In this document: piece after piece, positions 62,859 to 64,000 of the stretch
Layout of the letters: each line of letters starts with the position of its first letter
Position numbering within the stretch: the first letter of the stretch is position 1
DNA from: JANQEU01 sp965601455
Lineage (GTDB): Bacteria > Bacteroidota > Bacteroidia > Cytophagales > Cyclobacteriaceae
DNA length: 64,000 nt
Assembly (NCBI GenBank): GCA_965601455.1
Contig: OZ271831.1
Span: forward strand, 3,224,001-3,288,000
Reading direction: 5' to 3'
The notes under the pieces: model-generated
Told to the model about the DNA's origin: nothing
The model's database searches: none
What the model saw: the letters and a program-made list of their open reading frames with translations, nothing else
Program-made: the position numbers and the translations under genes

Positions 62859-64000
62859 ATGGTCTTTCTACTGGTCACGGCAGCCTATATCCTTATCCTA
62901 GCAGGCATCATTATTTATAAAAGTCGTTCTGTCAAAAACGAAGAAGATTTTGTAGTTGCCGGCCGAAACGTACCTGTTTACCTACTCGTTGGCACCCTGG
63001 TTACTACCTGGATTGGATCCGGCAGCCTTTTTGGCACCGCTGGTCTGACCTTCCAGGTTGGCTTTTCGGAACTTTGGTTCTCGTTAGGTGCCTGGATAGG
63101 CATACTCGCGGTCTATTTTATAGCGGCCAGAGTACGCCGAATATCTCAGTATACACTAACAGACATACTGGAAAAGCGATATTCACCTCTCGCACGTTTG
63201 CTTGGAACGATAACAATCATAGTCGCCTACCTGATCATTGCCGGTTATCAGTTTAAAGGAGGCGGACGCTTTCTTTCTATACTTACCGAAGGAGGAATAT
63301 CGGTTGAGCAGGGGACGCTAATCACATTTCTAATCATTATCGCATTCACTGCCCTGGCAGGAATGGTGTCAATCGTTTCCATCGACATATTCAATGGTAC
63401 AATCATGATCCTTGGAATCATTCTCGCCGTTCCCTTTGCAATAAATGGCTTTGGTGGATGGGATCAAGTCGTTAGCACCATCAACGAAGTCAGCCCTGAT
63501 CATCTATCCGTTTTGGAAGGACATGAGCCTACCTGGTACATAGGAATAATGCTTCCTACCCTGATCCTGCTTCTGAGTGAGAGCAGCGTCTATCAGAAAT
63601 TCTCTTCAGCCAAGGATGCGAAATCGGCAAAACAAGCGGTGATGGGAATGTTTATAGGTGTGGTTGTGATCGAATTTCTCATGTGTTTGCTGGCTGTTGT
63701 CGGGTTTGCGATTTATGCAGATGATCCAAGATTTTTTCTTGCAGACGGATCTGTCAATGCACCAATGTCAGAAGAAATTATACTCAGGATTGGTTTCGAA
63801 CAACTTCCAGCATTTGTTGGATCTCTTTTATTCGCTGGTGGAGCGGCCATAATACTTTCAACAGGTAATACTTTTTTGATGGTTACATCCACCAACTTCT
63901 CCAGGGACATTCTTGAAAAATATTACATAAAAAATCCTTCGGAAAAGACGAAGCTGTTGATCCAGAGAACGGCCATTGTGTTTCTTGGAATCATTGCCTA
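62859..64000 (+). CDS. sodium:solute symporter family protein, 5' part (runs off right edge)
   Basis: The first 380 codons of an inner-membrane Na+-coupled transporter of the SSS family are visible. It starts MVFLLVTAAYILILAGIIIY, with the typical FVVAGRNVPVYLLVGTLVTT and GSLFGTAGLTFQVGFSELWF, and later FAGGAAIILSTGNTFLMVTS in the core fold. About nine hydrophobic segments precede the edge; family members have 12-15 and about 480-600 residues. The substrate (sugar, amino acid, carboxylate or proline) cannot be decided from this part. The reading frame is open to base 64000. Confidence 0.88.
   Translation, partial: MVFLLVTAAYILILAGIIIYKSRSVKNEEDFVVAGRNVPVYLLVGTLVTTWIGSGSLFGTAGLTFQVGFSELWFSLGAWIGILAVYFIAARVRRISQYTLTDILEKRYSPLARLLGTITIIVAYLIIAGYQFKGGGRFLSILTEGGISVEQGTLITFLIIIAFTALAGMVSIVSIDIFNGTIMILGIILAVPFAINGFGGWDQVVSTINEVSPDHLSVLEGHEPTWYIGIMLPTLILLLSESSVYQKFSSAKDAKSAKQAVMGMFIGVVVIEFLMCLLAVVGFAIYADDPRFFLADGSVNAPMSEEIILRIGFEQLPAFVGSLLFAGGAAIILSTGNTFLMVTSTNFSRDILEKYYIKNPSEKTKLLIQRTAIVFLGIIA

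Overview
The window is a gene-dense stretch of a Bacteroidota chromosome, most likely a marine or sediment member of the Cytophagales (the order is an inference). Supporting signs are type IX secretion parts (PorD, a C-terminal sorting domain), an OstA-like/BamD/omega/CoaBC/PorD/RecN core block, lipoproteins with acidic export signals, TonB-dependent receptors with plug and carboxypeptidase-like domains, and several perfect TAnnTTTG -7 boxes close to start codons. No tRNA, rRNA, insertion sequence, phage gene or CRISPR array was seen.

Bases 1-20,800 are a carbohydrate region. L-rhamnose isomerase (cut by the left edge) and a fused rhamnulose-1-P aldolase/lactaldehyde dehydrogenase diverge from a GH78 alpha-L-rhamnosidase, an esterase and an NCS1-type transporter. 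After a SatD-family regulator pair preceded by a striking three-copy operator array, there follow a lipoprotein, a TonB-dependent receptor, two sulfatases, an internally deleted DUF1593 lipoprotein, galactokinase and a GH3 glycosidase. Together they fit use of a sulfated rhamnose- and galactose-containing polysaccharide, but there is no SusC/SusD pair in the window.

Bases 20,800-30,200 hold a vanadium-haloperoxidase-like exported protein, a CotH-like/HlyD-like/DUF4956 operon, and a cobalamin-riboswitch operon (BtuB-like receptor, BtuG-like surface beta-propeller, 50-residue DUF5522 protein). Bases 30,200-41,700 hold central metabolism: GH77 glucanotransferase, class II FBP aldolase, GH13 amylase, 3-hydroxybutyryl-CoA dehydrogenase, azurin, an S9 peptidase, a metallo-beta-lactamase-fold protein and malate dehydrogenase.

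Bases 41,700-58,600 are largely housekeeping: tilS; ostA-like, bamD, rpoZ, coaBC, porD, a small gene, recN; fabI, ispE; tgt-lptG-EamA; and a glycosyltransferase-ECF sigma-rsmG-decarboxylase operon. Bases 58,600-64,000 hold a TM2-domain protein, a compact four-gene operon with a secreted YidD-like protein and two tandem TPR/membrane paralogs, a sirtuin lacking its zinc cysteines, a four-fold repeat protein and the start of a sodium:solute symporter.

The most unusual items are the 28-bp-spaced inverted repeats in front of satD, the secreted YidD-like operon, and the DUF5522 gene inside the B12 operon.
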